A DNA stretch of 64,000 nucleotides from assembly GCF_020616515.1 (NCBI RefSeq), contig NZ_CP085135.1:5069001-5133000 (forward strand), read 5' to 3'. Both the position numbers and the translations under genes were made by a program. This document shows positions 40,937 through 49,560 of the stretch, piece after piece (the stretch's first letter is position 1; each line of letters opens with the position of its first letter). The DNA is from Mesorhizobium sp. PAMC28654 (lineage in GTDB: Bacteria > Pseudomonadota > Alphaproteobacteria > Rhizobiales > Rhizobiaceae). Under the pieces are notes generated by a model. The model was not told the DNA's origin, searched no databases, and saw nothing but the letters and a program-made list of their open reading frames with translations.

Positions 40937-41705
40937 TCATGTCGTCCGGTACGGTTATGAGATATTTCGGGTCCAGTTTGCCCCCCTTCACAAGCATCCT
41001 TTTGCCGCTGCCTAGATCGACCAGCTTTCGGTCCAAGTCCTTCAGCCAAGGTGGGTTGTGCCGTTCGGCAAACCAGAAGAAGAGCCGCTTGACCTTGACG
41101 CTTTTACAATCGGTGAGAAGCGACTGGACGCGGCGAGGACTCAGTGTGCGCAGCCCTTCGATCAGCATGTCGACCTGGTGGAAGCTCTCGCGATTAGGCA
41201 GCTCGTTCAGCAGCTCCAGCAACGCTCGCTCTGGTGTGGACACTATGAGGAGCAATCCCGACGCACTGGAGAAATCCCGGACGGTGTTTTCCAGTCTCGC
41301 TGTTCTGAACAGTGGGGCGACGGGGTGAACATGGAATTTTGTTCGCAAGGGTAGCTTTGCAAGCCAGCCGGGAGGCTGCGAGGAACCGTAGAGGTGAGCG
41401 TGGGGTGGCTCGGCTGGCGAGACGTAGTGGCTGAATCCATGCAAATCGAGTGCGGTGCGTCCGCCTACGACGAAGTCGTAGCCCATGAGCGTCTGGAGGG
41501 AGACTGTAACTTTTTGCCAATCCAGTTCGCCGAGCGGGCGCTTATATGTGCCTCGCACCGGCTGAACCAGCCATCCTGCGCTGACATACTGGCTGCGCAG
41601 ACTTGTTGAGTACCCATTCCGCTCCATCCACGCGGAATCAACCAGCATCCCTTCGGGAAGGGTGCGCTCTATCTGGTTTAGCTTTCCTACGTTTTGCTCA
41701 GTCAT
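40923..41705 (-). CDS. AbiEi-type antitoxin / transcriptional regulator
   Basis: 260 residues. The N-terminal winged-helix region reads LVDSAWMERNGYSTSLRSQY and GWLVQPVRGTYKRP, followed by an AbiEi C-terminal domain (VGGRTALDLHGFSHYV, STPERALLELLNELP). AbiEi antitoxins repress their own operon and block AbiEii indirectly. Length suits the longer AbiEi subgroup. Two 21-bp direct repeats, one over the start codon, may be its operator. Confidence 0.9.
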   Translation of the reverse strand: MTEQNVGKLNQIERTLPEGMLVDSAWMERNGYSTSLRSQYVSAGWLVQPVRGTYKRPLGELDWQKVTVSLQTLMGYDFVVGGRTALDLHGFSHYVSPAEPPHAHLYGSSQPPGWLAKLPLRTKFHVHPVAPLFRTARLENTVRDFSSASGLLLIVSTPERALLELLNELPNRESFHQVDMLIEGLRTLSPRRVQSLLTDCKSVKVKRLFFWFAERHNPPWLKDLDRKLVDLGSGKRMLVKGGKLDPKYLITVPDDMNAPV

Positions 41706-41784
41706 ACTTAGTAAAATGGCACATTCTCAAACCAACCTCAAGGTTTAAAAAGTGGCGATTTCCCTTAGTCACACTTAGCAAAAT
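41697..41784 (-). promoter_or_regulatory. Pair of 21-bp direct repeats at the abiE operon start
   Basis: Sequences at 41764-41784 and 41697-41717 match at 18 of 21 positions, each reading (minus strand) ATTTT-R-CTAAGT-R-TGACT-R-AG. The proximal one covers the AbiEi start codon, the distal one lies 67 bp upstream. Known AbiEi proteins bind repeats in their own promoter, so these are candidate operators. Confidence 0.55.
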
Positions 41785-41831
41785 CAGATAGCCATAAACC
41801 AGCAAACGGAGGCAGTTCCAGGCTGCAGCAA

Positions 41832-42704
41832 TCAGCCGATCTTGGGCACTCTGACTTGATCCCGCCTGTGACCTTTGGAAAGGTCGGCGAAGAATTCGGA
41901 GGCCGGATCGACGCCCGAGACCATCAGCCGGTCCCGAGCGCGCGTACAGGCAACGTAGAACAAATGCCGCTCGGTCTCGTAGACTTCATCCAACTCCGAT
42001 TCATCAGCGACGGCTTCCACGCGTTCCTGTAGTGGCAGCAGATCATCGTCACAGGCCATGACTGCAATCGCCTTGTATTCAAGTCCTTTGGCCAGATGCA
42101 TAGTCCCGATGGCTATGCGACCTTGTGGTTCCTCCAGACGCTCGGAGAGTTCAAGCTGGGTATGACCGGCGGCCTTTACTGAGGAGCGAGCGCGGGCAAG
42201 CTCGCCATTCGAGCGTACGAACAGCCCAATTTCAGCGGCGGCCACGCCGTCTGCGATAAGCATCTTAATCCAATCGGCGATCCCCTGCACCTCGGCGTCG
42301 GCGTTGGGGAATGTCCTAATTTCAGGCTCGGGTCCGTTGAAAACAGAAACCGTGCCGCGCCGATCTTGGTCAACGCCGTCAACGTCCTGCACCATCTTGG
42401 GCAGGAGGCGGTCTGCCGCCTGACGTATCTGATGAGATGTGCGGTAGTTCACCTTCAGTGTTTTCGAGCGGCCTCGAATATCAACGCCAAGAGCTTTCCA
42501 CGAGAACGGCTCTTGGAAAATGCGTTGACCCAGGTCACCCGCGAAGAAGAGCGTGTCAGGCCCAGGCGGCGTAATTGCCGAGAGCATACGCAATTCCGGC
42601 ACGCCTAGGTCCTGCGCTTCGTCAACAATCGTATGTGAGAATGGCTTCTCGGCACGCGCCGAAAAGTGTCTCGTGACTTCGCCGAAGATCATCGGCCAGG
42701 TGAG
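41832..42704 (-). pseudogene. UvrD/Rep-type helicase, N-terminal half missing
   Basis: About 290 residues remain, entering directly from IS copy B. Visible helicase motifs are II (IVDEAQDLG), III (LFFAGDLGQRIF), IV (LKVNYRTSHQIRQAAD), V (GTMHLAKGLEYKAIAVMA) and VI (RHLFYVACTRARDRLMVSG). The Walker-A motif and N-domain are gone and are not found right of the IS. The gene lies upstream of abiEi on the same strand with a 127-bp gap. Confidence 0.88.
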
Positions 42705-42789
42705 TGTTCCCCGTCAGCACCTGTGTCCCAGATTTGAGGTTGTGAATTAAGGAGGGTTTTGATCTCGTCGTCACGACGAAGGAACCAAG

Positions 42790-43164
42790 ATGAGCCCTAA
42801 ATCCTCAAGTGCCAAGAAGCCTGCCGAGCAGGTGGTAAAGGACATTCGCCGGGCGACCCGGCGGCATTTTTCAGCGGAAGACAAGATCCGGATCGTGCTG
42901 GACGGGCTGCGCGGCGAAGACAGCATCGCCGAGCTGTGCCGCAAGGAAGGGATCGCGCAGAGCCTGTATTACACCTGGTCCAAGGAGTTCATGGAGGCCG
43001 GCAAGCGCCGATTGGCGGGTGATACCGCTCGTGCTGCCACCAGCGACGAGGTCAAGGATTTGCGCCGGGAGGCCGGCGCGCTGAAGGAATGCGTCGCTGA
43101 TCTGACACTGGAAAACCGTCTGCTCAAAAAAAGCATGATCGCGGATGGGGACGAGCAAGAATGA
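42790..43164 (+). CDS. IS3-family transposase OrfA (copy B)
   Basis: 124 residues, identical in translation to the OrfA of copy A (helix-turn-helix then leucine-rich tail). Its stop overlaps the orfB start at 43161-43164. Confidence 0.92.
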   Translation: MSPKSSSAKKPAEQVVKDIRRATRRHFSAEDKIRIVLDGLRGEDSIAELCRKEGIAQSLYYTWSKEFMEAGKRRLAGDTARAATSDEVKDLRREAGALKECVADLTLENRLLKKSMIADGDEQE

Positions 43165-44143
43165 GATATCCCGCATCCGAAAAGCTCGAGATCATCAGGA
43201 TCGTCGAGCAGTCACACCTGCCAACCCGCAAAACGCTGGACCGACTGGGCATCCCGCGCCGGACCTTCTATCGCTGGTATGACCGTTATGTCGAGGGCGG
43301 GCCTGAGGCGCTGCAGGATCGGCCCTCGGCGCCGAGCCGGGTGTGGAACCGCATCCCGCCTGCCATCCATGACCAGATCATCGAACTGGCGCTGGAGCAG
43401 TCCGAGCTCTCCCCCGCGCGAACTGGCAGTACGGTTCACCGACGAGACGCGCTACTTCGTGTCAGAAGCCAGCGTTTTTACGGCTCCTCAAGGCCTACGA
43501 TCTGATCACCAGCCCGGCCTATGTGGTGATCAAGGCGGCGAACGAGTTCCACACCAAGACGACGCGACCCAACGAGATGTGGCAGACGGACTTCACCTAC
43601 TTCAAGATCATCGGCTGGGGCTGGATGTACCTGTCGACCGTGCTCGACGATTACTCCCGCTACATCATCGCCTGGAAACTGTGCAGCACCATGCGGGCCG
43701 AGGACGTCACCGACACGCTGGACATGGCACTTACTGCCTCAGGGTGCGACCAGGCCCATGTGCACCACAAGCCTCGGCTGCTCAGCGATAATGGCCCCAG
43801 CTACATCGCCGGCGAACTGGCGGACTATATCCAGGACCAACGCATGAGCCATGTCCGGGGCGCTCCAATGCATCCCCAGACCCAAGGCAAGATCGAGCGC
43901 TGGCACCAGACCCTCAAAAACCGAATCCTCTTGGAGAACTACTTTCTGCCCGGCGACCTTGAGGCCCAGATCGCAGCCTTCGTCGAACATTACAACCATC
44001 GACGCTACCACGAGAGCCTGGCCAACGTAACGCCAGCCGACGCCTACTTCGGCAGGGCCGCAGCCATTATCAAACAGCGAGAAAGGATCAAACGCCAAAC
44101 CATCCAACATCGGCGCTTGCAGCACCGCAAGATCGCCGCTTAA
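43161..44143 (+). pseudogene. IS3-family transposase OrfB (copy B), two indels
   Basis: Compared with copy A, a C4 run is C5 at 43411-43415, and TTTACC reads TTTTTAC around 43475-43481. Together these split the frame into 43161-43505 and 43523-44143. The catalytic core is otherwise the same. Either the copy has decayed or the differences are homopolymer errors. Confidence 0.9.
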
Positions 44144-44230
44144 CATCAACCCCAAGATGAGGCCGACACTCCGCTAATCTGCGATCCAATCTGAGCCAAA
44201 TGATCTGACGACGGACACCCATCAAGTCGC

Positions 44231-44356
44231 CTGCCAATAGGGCAAGGTTCTGTCATGCCGCTCAGCCTGTCAGGTTCCACCGCGAATAGTTCTGCCAATA
44301 GGGTTGACTGTGAGTTTTGGCAGTGCTAATCCTTGAGGCCTAGAGCCTAATGGCAG
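44231..44356 (+). promoter_or_regulatory. Resolvase-like binding repeats upstream of the serine recombinase
   Basis: CTGCCAATAGGG occurs at 44231-44242 and 44292-44303. Inverted halves TTGGCAG (44317-44323) and CCTAATGGCAG (44346-44356) follow. The 44292-44323 pair forms a 32-bp inverted site, the size of a res subsite. The array ends 22 bp before the recombinase start, as in res regions of Tn3-type resolvases, so it may serve as both recombination site and operator. Confidence 0.55.
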
Positions 44357-44377
44357 GATACGGAGAGGGGCGGCAAC

Positions 44378-44929
44378 ATGCTTACTGGATACGCGCGGAC
44401 CAGCACCACGGACCAGACGGCAGGGCTTGAGGCGCAGCTTGTGGCGCTTAAGGCGGCGGGCTGCGAGAAGATATTCAGCGAACACGCATCGGGGGCCAAG
44501 CAGCGCGACCAATTGGACGAAGCCTTGCGGTTCCTACGCGAGGGCGACACGCTGCTTGTCACCAAGATGGACCGCCTAGCGCGTGACCTTCGCACCCTGC
44601 TTGCGGTGGTGGACGATCTGGACAAGCGAGGCATCGGCCTCCGCATCCTCGACTTCGCAGGGGAGACCATCAACACGCGCTCCGCCACCGGGCGGCTGCA
44701 ACTGGCCATGTTCGCGGCCTTCGCTGAGTTCGAGCGGACCATGATGCTAGAGCGCCAGCGGGCAGGCATAGAGAAGGCCAAGAGCGAAGGGAAGTATACG
44801 GGCAGGAAGCCGAGTGCCATGACCCAGCAGGACGCCATCAAGTCGCTGGCATCGGATGGGCTGACACGCGCCGCCATTGCCGCCCAGCTTGGCATCAGCG
44901 AACGCAGCGTCTACAGGGCGCTCACCTAA
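44378..44929 (+). CDS. Serine recombinase (resolvase/invertase family)
   Basis: 183 residues. The N-terminal catalytic domain has GYARTSTTDQTAGLEAQL with the nucleophilic Ser, VTKMDRLARDLRTLL, and RSATGRLQLAMFAAFAEFER. The C-terminal helix-turn-helix is GLTRAAIAAQLGISERSVYR. Size is that of small resolvases such as those of Tn3 or Gin-type invertases. Catalyses site-specific DNA breakage and joining; likely partner site lies just upstream. Confidence 0.93.
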   Translation: MLTGYARTSTTDQTAGLEAQLVALKAAGCEKIFSEHASGAKQRDQLDEALRFLREGDTLLVTKMDRLARDLRTLLAVVDDLDKRGIGLRILDFAGETINTRSATGRLQLAMFAAFAEFERTMMLERQRAGIEKAKSEGKYTGRKPSAMTQQDAIKSLASDGLTRAAIAAQLGISERSVYRALT

Positions 44930-45217
44930 TCCTCGACCAGCCCGCCTAGCGCAATTGTGGCGGCAAAGTGACCCCGGCGAGTGATCCTATCGGTAGCCGC
45001 ATTCAATCGGCCTGCACACGGAAGTCTCGCCACCCGCATGGTCCGCCCCATGTGTCACAAATCGCCCAGGCATCAAGCTAGGCAGCGGGGGTCTCTCTCA
45101 GCGCGAGCGGCACGATGGGGCGGCATCGGGCAGGGCTTCAGGCTTCGGCATCATGTGGTCCATCCGGCAGCAAGGGGAGATGATGGGGCGATGCCGCTCC
45201 CCGCTCGTAGACAGCCT

Positions 45218-45532
45218 TCAGCGTTCTGGCCTGTCCTCTTTGTCGCCCGCCTTCTTCCGCTTCGTTGGCTGGACCGGCGGCTCAGGTTGTTCAGCGTCCT
45301 CAGGAACCCAAGGATCAAGTCGGTGCTTGATGGCAAGGGCGTAGATGACATGCAAAATGTTACCATCCTTAAGGTCAGGGTCGCTAAGCGCAAACAGGGA
45401 CGCCTTTACAATCTTCTTGCTTGTCGCCTTTGGGCATTCCTCCAACACGTGACGGAAAAGCCCATCGTCGGTCAGCCCTTTCGTAGCGCCTCCAATTAGC
45501 GCCTCGTATATCTTCTTTGCCTTATCGCTCAT
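45218..45532 (-). CDS. Hypothetical protein of the accessory region
   Basis: 104 residues with GAGGG seven bases before the ATG. N-terminal helical domain (KAKKIYEALIGGATKGLTDD, VLEECPKATSKKIVKASLFA), then a Pro/Lys/Glu-rich tail. No membrane segment, no family recognised. The 288-bp stretch between it and the recombinase has no gene I can support. Confidence 0.6.
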   Translation of the reverse strand: MSDKAKKIYEALIGGATKGLTDDGLFRHVLEECPKATSKKIVKASLFALSDPDLKDGNILHVIYALAIKHRLDPWVPEDAEQPEPPVQPTKRKKAGDKEDRPER

Positions 45533-45993
45533 CGTAAAACCCTCAGTACACTAGCCGCCCTTGGCTATGTGATGCGTCACAGCTCTGTCATAATCAAGGC
45601 TTGTCCGCCGCTACTTCCCAATAGCCGCGCCGTTAAAGGACATAGTGGGCGACAAGCCCGACCGATCAAACCAAGTGGAGGGCGACCAGCCCGACCAGCT
45701 ATTCAGGCTCAAGGTGTTCCTCATTCGGGCGGCTGCCTATTGTGGCCGCTGCGCTGGCCACCGGATGGCCGCGCCAAAGGTCCGCTGCTCGATAGCCCCT
45801 CAATGACTCAGGGAAGCCCGTACAGTGGCAAGGGGATGATGGGGAAGCCAATCCCCACCTGCTCAAGCCGCCTCTCAGTGGCCCGCTATGGCCCGCTGAG
45901 TGATATCTTGGGGGACCAGCGTGGGGGACCGCATCTTGGCGGAGAGCCAGCAAGCCGTTGAAATCATTGTCCATTGGGGGACCGAAAAAGCTA
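45533..45993. other. Non-coding stretch at the 3' side of tRNA-Ser
   Basis: 461 bp with no convincing gene. It holds two copies of GGGCGAC-M-AGCCCGACC (45647-45663, 45680-45696), each able to form a small stem, and three TGGGGGACC boxes (near 45909, 45922 and 45974). TGGCGGAGAG at 45937-45946 repeats ten bases of the tRNA 3' end. This may be scar sequence from past integration. Confidence 0.45.
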
Positions 45994-46083
45994 TGGCGGA
46001 GAGAGCGGGATTCGAACCCGCGTTACGGTCTCCCGTAAACACACTTTCCAGGCGTGCGCCTTCAACCACTCGGCCACCTCTCC
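45994..46083 (-). tRNA. tRNA-Ser (anticodon GGA)
   Basis: 90 nt including an encoded CCA (45994-45996). The acceptor stem is GGAGAGG with TCTCTCC (one G-U pair), discriminator G. The anticodon GGA lies at 46047-46049, the T-loop reads GGTTCGAATCC, and a long variable arm (class II) is present, as expected for serine. Confidence 0.96.
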
Positions 46084-46446
46084 GTCCTTGCATTTTCACG
46101 TCGGCCGGTTTCGCCGCGCGGGTTGGGGAGATGCATCTCCCTTGGGAAGTCGCCGCGGAAATTCCGCAGCCAAGGTGCCGTCAACCAACGGACATCTCTT
46201 TCCCCAGCATCCGAGCCGTCAAAGCAACAGGTGCGGGGCTCATCTAGTCGATCCCGAGCCGAATGCCAAGCCATAATGGCGCTCGTCCCGCTTTGTTGGT
46301 CAAAGACAGTTTTGCGAAGCCGATTTTGCCGCCCTCCCAATGCGTTGGATGGCGAATGATGTGCACAGGCGGGGCCGCCAAGGCTGTCGTTCTTGACTTC
46401 GCCCTGGGCCGCCTGTCGACTGGGCCACGGAGGGGATTGTCCCGAG
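46084..46446. other. Intergenic region upstream of tRNA-Ser
   Basis: 363 bp with no supported gene. It must hold the tRNA-Ser promoter (minus strand) and that of the next plus-strand gene. A 16-bp perfect palindrome GGGAGATGCATCTCCC lies at 46126-46141. Confidence 0.5.
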
Positions 46447-47166
46447 ATGACATCGACGAACCAACAACCGGCAAGGCCGCCAGGCAGTGGGCTTTCTCCA
46501 GACAGTGGGCTTTCCTACGTGCCGCCGGGATGGGTCGTCTTCGTCATGGCGTGGTCGGTCTACGGCCTGGTTTCCTTCTGGCCGATGATCGGCGCCTACG
46601 ATCTGCCGGACAGCGTCTTCTATCTGATCTATAGCGGCCTCATCGCCAACATCGTCACCATCCTGTGGGGGCTTTATCTGCTCGGGCTTGCCTTTGGCCG
46701 TTCGTCGCGCTTTCCACGCCATTTCACCATCTGGCAGGTCGTCACCATCGTTTGGCTGCTGGCGCGCCAGGCTTATGTGCTGGCGGCGCCCCATTTCGTC
46801 TTCTCGGCCAGGGGGCTGGTCATCACAGCCATCGAGATCGCCGTCGGGTTGCTCTGCATCTACCTCCTGCGTCGCGGCTCGGGCGCCGAGCTGGTCTATT
46901 CCAGCCCGGAAGCCGAAAGGCCGTCGGTGCTGTTGTCGGTGGTCGCCGCCATCCTGGGCATCATCCTTGGCGCGGCGGTCGGCGCCGTTGCCGGGTTTGC
47001 CGCCGGCTCGCTGATCGCCGATGCCACCAGCATGAGCTGCTTCGAGGGTGGCTGTGGCTACTTTGCCCTGTTGATCGGGCTTGGCGGGCTGGTTATCGGC
47101 GCGATTGTCGGCGGGGTTTTCGCGGTCTGGCGCGTCAACCGGCGAAAGAGGAGGCCGGTGGCTTAG
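46447..47166 (+). CDS. DUF2569-like integral membrane protein
   Basis: 239 residues from ATG at 46447 (GGAGGGG about 15 bases upstream). A short Pro-rich N-terminus leads to four hydrophobic segments in the first 130 residues (WVVFVMAWSVYGLVSFWPMI and following), a layout like DUF2569, then a Gly/Ala-rich C-terminal part with two more membrane segments (LGIILGAAVGAVAGFAAG, LLIGLGGLVIGAIVGGVF) and a basic tail. Function unknown. Confidence 0.6.
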   Translation: MTSTNQQPARPPGSGLSPDSGLSYVPPGWVVFVMAWSVYGLVSFWPMIGAYDLPDSVFYLIYSGLIANIVTILWGLYLLGLAFGRSSRFPRHFTIWQVVTIVWLLARQAYVLAAPHFVFSARGLVITAIEIAVGLLCIYLLRRGSGAELVYSSPEAERPSVLLSVVAAILGIILGAAVGAVAGFAAGSLIADATSMSCFEGGCGYFALLIGLGGLVIGAIVGGVFAVWRVNRRKRRPVA

Positions 47167-47277
47167 CCGTTGTCTCAAATTCGTGTGTCGTGATTGCGCA
47201 CTATCCGTGCGCGCACTATGTCTGGCTTCGAAACAGGCATTGAAAAGTCTGGTGACATCCCAGGGGAAAAGGTCTGG

Positions 47278-47601
47278 ATGATCCGCTTCGTTTTCCGTCT
47301 TGCAGCCATGGTCGCGCTTGCCATTTCCGTCATCATGGCGGTGCTGGACACGACCCGCTCTGTCGCGGCGTCGGCATTGGTCATGACCCCGCTCAACGCA
47401 AGCTGGCTCGCCGTCTCGCCGGATACGCGCAGCGCGTTGGAGACCTTTGTGCGCGCCAAGACCAACCCGCTGGTGTGGGACGGCGCCATCGCCTGGGTGC
47501 TCAACCAACCCGGTTTCGCGGTCTTCGCGGCGCTTGCCTTCCTGCTCTATGCCATCGGCTACAGGCGCGAGCGGCCCAAGGGGAAGTTCGCCCCGACCTG
47601 A
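47278..47601 (+). CDS. Small membrane protein of unknown function
   Basis: 107 residues from ATG at 47278 (AAAAGG just upstream); an upstream in-frame ATG at 47194 is less likely. Hydrophobic segments lie at each end (FRLAAMVALAISVIMAVLD and GFAVFAALAFLLYAIGY) with a central soluble loop. The tail is basic (RRERPKGKF). No family recognised. Confidence 0.65.
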   Translation: MIRFVFRLAAMVALAISVIMAVLDTTRSVAASALVMTPLNASWLAVSPDTRSALETFVRAKTNPLVWDGAIAWVLNQPGFAVFAALAFLLYAIGYRRERPKGKFAPT

Positions 47602-47660
47602 TGATCCGCCGTCGATCGGCTTCCAGCGTCCCCACACCACGAAGATAAGGGAGACCGCGC

Positions 47661-48326
47661 ATGTTCTTTCTCAGCGATATGCTGAACAAGAAACTCAATT
47701 TGCCGAAGCCTTCCGAGGCGCTGCCGGGGCGCGCCAAGGCGATGCCGACCGCGTCCCGGCATCATGTGTCGAAGCGGCCGCTCAAGGGGCCTTATCCCGA
47801 AGGACTGGAAACGGCGATGTTCGGGCTTGGCTGCTTCTGGGGCGCGGAGCGGCTGTTCTGGCGGATCGAGGGGGTTTGGGTGACGGCCGTCGGCTTTGCT
47901 GGGGGCGTCACGCCCAACCCGACCTATCAGGAAACCTGCACCGGCCTTACCGGCCACACCGAGGTCGTGCTCGTCGCTTTTGATCCCAAGATCGTGTCCT
48001 ACGCGGAGCTGTTGAAGCTGTTCTGGGAAAGCCACGATCCGACGCAAGGCATGCGCCAGGGCAATGATGTCGGCACCACCTATCGCTCGGCGATCTACAC
48101 CTTCGGCGACGGGCAATACGAGGCGGCGATCGCATCGCGGCACACTTACGAAGCATCCCTGCGGGGCGCCGGTCGCGGCAAGATCACTACCGAGATCGCG
48201 GCCGCACCAGCGTTCTACTTCGCCGAGGAAGACCATCAGCAATATCTGGCGAAGAACCCCCATGGCTATTGCAACATGAAGGGCACGGGCGTCGCCTGCG
48301 CAATCCCGTCCGCCATTTCAGCCTGA
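47661..48326 (+). CDS. msrA: Peptide methionine sulfoxide reductase A
   Basis: 221 residues. The active-site motif is [13 protein letters not shown] (Cys near residue 58), followed by [40 protein letters not shown] and [17 protein letters not shown] with resolving cysteines near the C-terminus. It reduces methionine-S-sulfoxide in proteins with thioredoxin. The N-terminal extension of about 45 residues is usual in rhizobial members. AAGGGAGA precedes the ATG. Confidence 0.95.
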   Translation: MFFLSDMLNKKLNLPKPSEALPGRAKAMPTASRHHVSKRPLKGPYPEGLETAMFGLGCFWGAERLFWRIEGVWVTAVGFAGGVTPNPTYQETCTGLTGHTEVVLVAFDPKIVSYAELLKLFWESHDPTQGMRQGNDVGTTYRSAIYTFGDGQYEAAIASRHTYEASLRGAGRGKITTEIAAAPAFYFAEEDHQQYLAKNPHGYCNMKGTGVACAIPSAISA

Positions 48327-48389
48327 AGCCTCCGACAGCAGGAATTAACCGTGGCGCCGTCCCATGGCGGCATGCTTTTCCAAAAGGTC

Positions 48390-48408
48390 AAAATTCCACG
48401 TGAATTTT
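48390..48408. promoter_or_regulatory. Palindromic operator candidate upstream of the nucleoside-binding protein gene
   Basis: AAAATTC and GAATTTT flank CACGT, a 19-bp inverted repeat 131 bp before the binding-protein start. Its AT-rich arms stand out from the GC-rich surroundings. Possible site for a LacI/GntR-type repressor of nucleoside uptake; no regulator gene is present in the window. Confidence 0.45.
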
Positions 48409-48538
48409 ATTTCGGGCCGTGCCAGATTGGCCGCGAGCGGGAGGGAAATACACTCCTGCCTGACGTCGCGTGCCTGCCTGTGAACCGGGCAGTCGGGCGA
48501 TGCGTAACGGAAAAAATAACCGACAGGGTGTGGATCAC

Positions 48539-49528
48539 ATGAAACGTATCGTTCTCGGCCTCCTGGCCGCAACCGCAATGGTTCTTCCGGCATTCGCCGC
48601 GGATGTCCAGCCGGCCATCCTCTACGATCTCGGCGGCAAGTTCGACAAATCCTTCAACGAGGCTGCCTATCATGGCGCCGAGAAGTTCAAGACCGAAACC
48701 GGCACGCCCTATGTCGAGTTCGAGGTCTCCAACGCTTCGCAGCGCGAGCAGGCGCTGCGCCGCTTCGCCGAGGACGGCCACAACCCGATCGTCATGGCCG
48801 GCTTCGCTTGGGAGGATGCGCTGAAGAAGGTCGCGGCTGAATATCCCGATCTCAACTTCGCCATCATCGACGATGCCGTCGACCTGCCCAATGTCCGTTC
48901 GCTGGTATTCAAGGAGAACGAAGGTTCCTACCTCGTCGGCATCATGGCGGCGATGGCATCGAAGTCGAAGAAGGTCTCCTTCATTGGCGGTATGGACATC
49001 CCGCTGATCCGCAAGTTCGAATGCGGCTATGTCGGCGGCGCCAAGGCGGCCGGAGCGACCGAAGTCATCCAGAACATGACCGGCGATACGCCGGCCGCAT
49101 GGAACGACCCGTCCAAGGGCGGCGAAATCGCCAAGACGCAGATCGACCAGGGTTCCGACGTGGTCTACGCCGCAGCCGGCGGCACCGGCGTCGGCGTGCT
49201 GCAGGCGGCGGCTGATGCCGGCAAGCTCGGCATCGGCGTCGATTCCAACCAGAACGGCCTGCAGCCCGGCAAGGTGCTGACCTCGATGATGAAGCGCGTC
49301 GACGTTGCCGTCTACACAGCCTTCATGGATGGCAAGAACGGCACCTTCAAGGGTGGCGTCGAGAATCTCGGCCTCAAGGAAGGTGGCGTCGACTACGCCA
49401 TGGACGACAACAACAAGGCGCTGGTCACCCCTGAGATGAAGGCCGCTGTTGAAAAGGCCAAGGCCGACATCATTGCCGGCACGATCAAGGTGCACGACTA
49501 CACGGCTGACAACGCCTGCCCGTACTGA
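48539..49528 (+). CDS. BMP-family ABC transporter substrate-binding protein (nucleoside type)
   Basis: 329 residues from ATG at 48539. The signal peptide (RIVLGLLAATAMVLPAFA) has AFA/AD cleavage and no lipobox, normal for Gram-negative members. The mature protein has the BMP/PnrA signature AILYDLGGKFDKSFNEAAY, the FAWEDALKKVAAEYPDLNF strand and VVYAAAGGTGVGVLQAA. BMP proteins bind purine nucleosides and feed an ABC importer; the ATPase and permeases lie at 52034-55675. A strong terminator follows directly, so it is made as its own transcript. Confidence 0.93.
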   Translation: MKRIVLGLLAATAMVLPAFAADVQPAILYDLGGKFDKSFNEAAYHGAEKFKTETGTPYVEFEVSNASQREQALRRFAEDGHNPIVMAGFAWEDALKKVAAEYPDLNFAIIDDAVDLPNVRSLVFKENEGSYLVGIMAAMASKSKKVSFIGGMDIPLIRKFECGYVGGAKAAGATEVIQNMTGDTPAAWNDPSKGGEIAKTQIDQGSDVVYAAAGGTGVGVLQAAADAGKLGIGVDSNQNGLQPGKVLTSMMKRVDVAVYTAFMDGKNGTFKGGVENLGLKEGGVDYAMDDNNKALVTPEMKAAVEKAKADIIAGTIKVHDYTADNACPY

Positions 49529-49560
49529 TCGGCAGCGCTATTCAGCGATGACTTTACAGA

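Larger units (their letters stand above)
42705..44221 (+). mobile_element. IS3-family insertion sequence, copy B
   Basis: 1517 bp, same element as copy A at 36243-37757 but in opposite orientation and 2 bp longer through indels in orfB. No target duplication: GAG lies left and TCA right. The left side truncates the UvrD-type gene, the right side joins the recombinase region, so this end has been formed by a deletion or inversion. Confidence 0.9.

Noticed and set aside
36243..44221. Composite transposon formed by IS copies A and B
   Set aside because: The outer flanks (TAT at 36240-36242 and TCA at 44222-44224) do not form a target duplication, and genes are truncated at the junctions.
44981..45499. 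172-codon plus-strand ORF
   Set aside because: Antisense to the better supported 45218-45532 gene, with composition unlike coding sequence and no ribosome site.
45569..45961. 130-codon ORF next to tRNA-Ser
   Set aside because: Pro/Gly/Arg-rich with no domain and no ribosome site; runs over repeats.
48327..48538. Purine riboswitch upstream of the nucleoside-binding protein
   Set aside because: I could not find the conserved purine-aptamer core or its kissing loops; only a DNA palindrome is present.
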